Positions 60,190 to 64,000 of a stretch of DNA of 64,000 nucleotides are shown one piece after another. The notes beneath the pieces are model-generated. The model was not told the origin of the DNA and ran no database searches. It saw nothing but the letters and a program-made list of their open reading frames with translations. A program made the position numbers and the translations under genes. Each line of letters begins with the position of its first letter. The first letter of the stretch is position 1. Location of the stretch: assembly GCA_026120185.1 (NCBI GenBank), contig JANUWF010000008.1, forward strand, positions 992,001 to 1,056,000, written 5' to 3'. Origin of the DNA: Voacanga thouarsii (Eukaryota > Streptophyta > Magnoliopsida > Gentianales > Apocynaceae).

Positions 60190-63100
60190 TGTAACACCCC
60201 ACTACTTATGCCCCTATTAAGGCTGGGGATGTCGCCCTATCCACAGAACAAGAGGTCTTTATAACTAGTACACACAAAATAAATGAAAGGAATAATTCAA
60301 AATTAAACTTATTACAACCCAAGCAATATATGAACAAGTTCAAAACATAAATGTCTGCTATTGTCTCTCAAATGAAACACATAGGAAAAATAACAATGAG
60401 TCTTCAAAACAAAGGCAATTCTCTAGTTAATAACCTTCAAAGCAGGATCGACCTGAAAACATGGTATAAAAGGTAGTGAGACATAAATCTCAATAAGCCT
60501 ATATGTGCTTTGAGTGTTGTAGGTAAAACAGTTCATGTATGCAAGTTGTGAAATTTTCATAAAAGAAAGTACTGGCAAGCCTCAAATATATTTCACAAAT
60601 GAAGAGTGGTGTTTTACTTTCCAAAACATACATGCGCACAATAAATACAACCACTCAAAAGAAGTAGGCATAGCACCACACTTCGTGCACCATGACAATA
60701 TAATGATCAAAATGCCGTACTTTGTCCATACTGACACAAGGTAGGTGTACGGCTTACCGAGTGAGATATCCCTCCATCTCTACACCTAAACTTACCGGTG
60801 TCCACTCCGAAAATACACAGTCCACTTGACTAAACTTGCTAGTTCGGACTGGTATGACCTACAGAACTGGCATCTTATCCGGGAAGGACTCACCCTTTAG
60901 AGGTGGCCACCTACTGTGAGACTTACTCTAACCCTTTAAAGATTAGTCCTAACAGTCTATCCTTATTGAGTACTCAACGTTGTTTGTCCCACTTGGGAGA
61001 AGAAAGATCATACAATGATTCACTTGGAAATAACAATTATGATTTCCAAAATTCTTGCCAAAGTTAGGTTTTTACGAAAAGTTTAGCATTTTGTGTAAAA
61101 TTGTTTGTTTAACTTTAAATGGTTTGCTTGATTGAAACGAAAAGAAAAATTGTCTATAATTGCCTTTACAGTACAAATACTCGTATACATTGAGTTTGAC
61201 TTACCACGATAACTTTAGTCCAAAAACGGTTTCATGCACGAACTTACCTGATCTTTTGCTCTTCTTGAGTTCAAAAGTCTTCCAAGGTAGTTCAGGTTAA
61301 CCTAACCCCGTGTGGGGTAAACACAAGGTATAAGATAACATCCAAACCATATTTGCCATAAATAAATAATTTCTAGTTCAACTAGTCACATCAATAACTA
61401 ACTATGACCACAATGTCTTAAGCTTTAATACTAGTTGATAATGTAATTTGTAAAATAAAACTAGCTTGATAAGTTAAAATAAATGGGTGTTATAAAATAA
61501 ATAATAATAAGTTATAGTTTCAAATAATAAATGATGAGTAATAGTGCTAATAAATAAAATTAGTGTTAAATAATGGATAATAATAAATCCTAAATAATAT
61601 TGGTAAATAGTAATATTATAAATAATAAATTACACTTAATTATAATTAATATTAATAGATAATTAATAATAAATAAATTATACTAAATTTTTAATTAATA
61701 AATAATAAATAAATTTTAATATAACTAATATTTATGGATATAGATAAAAGTTTTAGTAAGGCTAACTAATATTATTAATATGGTCTACAAATTCATTTGA
61801 TAGTAATTAATTCCAATATTTTATTATTTATTTTTAATAAAAAGATTTTATTTATTTAACTAATAAAATAATAATATTTTAAATAATCTTCTATTTCAAA
61901 CCTACATAATGCTTTTCGAATTTTATAGATTAAATTGAATAATAGTACTAATTAAATTAATAGTAATAATATTAGTAAAAATAATTCTAGAATTAATAAA
62001 AAATAGTTCTTACAATAATTTTCTATTGTTAGAGAAAATCCATGAACATATTCTTACATAATAACATGTTAATCTATCTATGAACATAGACTTGAATTAA
62101 CATATACTACAACATGGATGATCTTCTACTAGGCATAATATTATCTATGGCTTTATTAAAAAATAATATCATGAAGGCCTAATCAACAATGGTGGTATAA
62201 TATCTAATATGCATCAAAACATCCATAAATCTCTTTAATCATGATGAAGATATAGTGATTCTAAAGTAAAATCCATAATGCACAACATTCATTTCAATTC
62301 CCATGTCTTAACTCCATCCCCTTCACCCACATACATATCCTCAACCCCTACTTTATTCAATCAACCTATCAACATCTAGGAGTCTTGATTCTGAGAATTA
62401 AAAAGGAGATTAAGAAAGAAATACTTGATTGACGCTCATTTGGTGAAGGATTCTCCTTGGTTAGTGAAGATCCTTGAGTGCTTGATGGCCTTTAGTGGTC
62501 CGAAAGTAGTTCATGGTTGATCATCAATATTTTAGCCAAGAGAGAGAGTGTGTAAGAGAGGAACAAATGAGAATAGAAGAGGATAATAGACGTTGAGTGG
62601 AAGAAGAAGAAGAATAAGAAGATTGTTCTTATTTTACCTTTTTGGTGTTCTTCGAATCTTCAACAAAAAAGGATGGTTTGATCCATTTGAAAGTTCAAAT
62701 TTGTGTGTTTTGGTGTTATAAAGTGCAAAAATGAAGAATATAGGTTGAAAATTGATGATCTAGAGAGTTTATGAGTGATTGGAGGTGTTTGGAGTGGTTT
62801 AGGCTTGAAGATGTAAAGTGTGTGTTCTTGGTGTTCTTGGTATTTTGAAAGAGTTTGAGAGGAGATGAATTTCGTGTGTGTTTGGGATTGTGATGGCCAA
62901 ATGGCTTAGACTAGGAGGAGCTTTTGGTTATCCAAGAATGAGAGAGAGAGTTTCAAATTTTTTTAAAATTCAAATTGAGAGAAAAGTGGAGTTGTTTGAG
63001 GTATAGGATTGGCTAATGGTGTTCTCTTGGAAGGTTTCTTGTTCTTTAGTGGTGTATGGCTGAATTAGCTATGTTCCAACCAAAGGATGGAGAGTTGTTT

Positions 63101-64000
63101 CAGACTTAAGGCTGGCCAAAAATAGCTATGAAATGGTACAGGATTTTCTAGTTTTATCAATTAGCTAAAGGAGTGTTTTAATGGAACAAAATCTAGAATT
63201 TTAATTTGAAGTTTGAACAAATTTAGGTAGAGTGAAGATAGGAGGTTTTTGAGGTATGATAATGGAGTCCTATTACTCAAGGTTGGTGGGGAAGCCAAGA
63301 TGTTCAATTCATGGCTGTACAAGGGCCGAAATTTAGTGAGGTTTGCTGAAGCATTTCGGCCTTATCCTTGAAGAGACAAAGCTAGAAAATTTTCTGGAAT
63401 TGAAGCTCAAGAACACTTGGAATTGAAATGGTTTTGAAGCAGAATTTTTAGTCCACTTTGGCTTGATTTTGCAGCTGGGCTTTAAGGGTGTTTGAAGGTC
63501 TTTTAATGGTGTTTTTCCAGCCTTCATCTTGAAAAAGAATAGACAAAGTTCTAACTGTTCATATGTTCTAACGGGTGGCTTCAAGTTCATGTTCAATGTT
63601 GCTAGTTTACTGAAAAAAAAAATTTGGTTTAGGATTATTTGTATAGCTTCGAAAATTCAAGGAATTTCCAGCCTTCATCTTCACATAAAATGATTCTTTT
63701 TCTTGCAAGAATTAGGTAGGAAAACTTGCTGCAATTTTTGAAAACAGCTTTGAAGGAAATCTGGAAAACGAAAATTCAAACATAGCTAAGATAAATATGA
63801 ATAAAACTTAAGTGTGGGATTTGAACTCAAGACCTTAGAGATTAAATCACAAAGCTCTAACCACTTAACCACACTAACCCTTTTTTTTATTTTCTCAACC
63901 AAATATTCTTTTTGTCTAAACCTCAAGCCATCTTCCTATTTTGATCTCAAGCAAAATTACATTTTTACCCTTTCTACCCAACAAGCACAAATAAATCATT
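60190..64000 (-). mobile_element. Long gypsy-type LTR, third large copy, runs off the window
   Basis: Starts TGTAACACCCCACTACTTAT inside the MULE transposase. It follows the same order as 48905-54611: 'ggggatgtcgccctatcc', 'gtctttataac', 'aaagcaggatcgacctgaaaac', CCCCGTGTGGGG (61306-61317), an AAT-rich block (61440-61990), then 'tttggtgttcttgg'-type leader sequence and the tRNA-like segment. The left flank is TGATG; the right end is outside, so solo LTR and full element cannot be told apart. No gene inside. Confidence 0.8.
63813..63880 (-). repeat. tRNA-like Pol III box pair, best preserved LTR copy
   Basis: On the minus strand TGGTTAAGTGG (63861-63871) fits the A-box exactly, and AGTTCAAATCC (63817-63827) fits the B-box at 9 of 11. 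The segment looks like the D-to-T-arm part of a tRNA, but acceptor halves do not pair. Confidence 0.6.

Overview
The window is plant nuclear DNA and consists almost entirely of transposable elements inserted into one another. I see no intact host gene, no rRNA gene and no credible functional tRNA gene. Evidence for a plant: SIRE-type and Tork/Angela-like Ty1-copia pol remnants, LTR retrotransposons with initiator-tRNA-Met and tRNA-Asp-like primer binding sites, a CACTA terminus, a Mutator-like transposase tail and a plant mobile domain (PMD) pseudogene. The species cannot be named from sequence alone; the amount of nested repeats suggests a large angiosperm genome.

Layout. 1-1122 is the right end of a CACTA transposon, inserted in the protease region of a decayed copia element (pol 1123-4139, LTR 4140-5856). 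5983-6573 is part of an older gypsy-type LTR of the family whose ends read TGTARCACCC. From 6574 to 54611 there is probably one long minus-strand LTR retrotransposon of that family. Its 3' LTR is 6574-7191 plus 25683-28147, its interior is 28148-48904, and its 5' LTR is 48905-54611 with the primer binding site at 48891-48902. Other elements have broken it up: LARD-1 (7192-12973), a SIRE-like element (12974-21251), a second copia (21252-25388), a solo copia LTR (28336-29865), two opposed copia-type LTRs (from 32735, and ending at 47124), LARD-2 (36031-46648, itself holding a 4017-bp solo LTR at 40971-44987), and two solo LARD LTRs (47475-48890 and 49723-51092).

The right part continues with a partial copia LTR (54742-55929), cut by a Mutator-like element carrying a PMD gene (55930-60189). 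That element is in turn cut by another LTR of the TGTAACACCC family that runs off the window (60190-64000).

Five insertions show a recognisable 5-bp target duplication on both sides, two perfect and three with one mismatch, so much of the order of events can be read directly. Three elements nested one inside the other (LARD-1, SIRE-like, copia 2) all lose their right-hand parts at one place, a (TATG)n/(TG)n microsatellite at 25389-25682. One deletion ending there would explain this. All coding remnants carry stops or frameshifts. The most unusual points are the very long (4.0-4.3 kb) LTRs with a tRNA-like Pol III box pair near their 5' end, the extra ORF downstream of pol in the SIRE-like element, and the PMD plus MULE transposase pairing.
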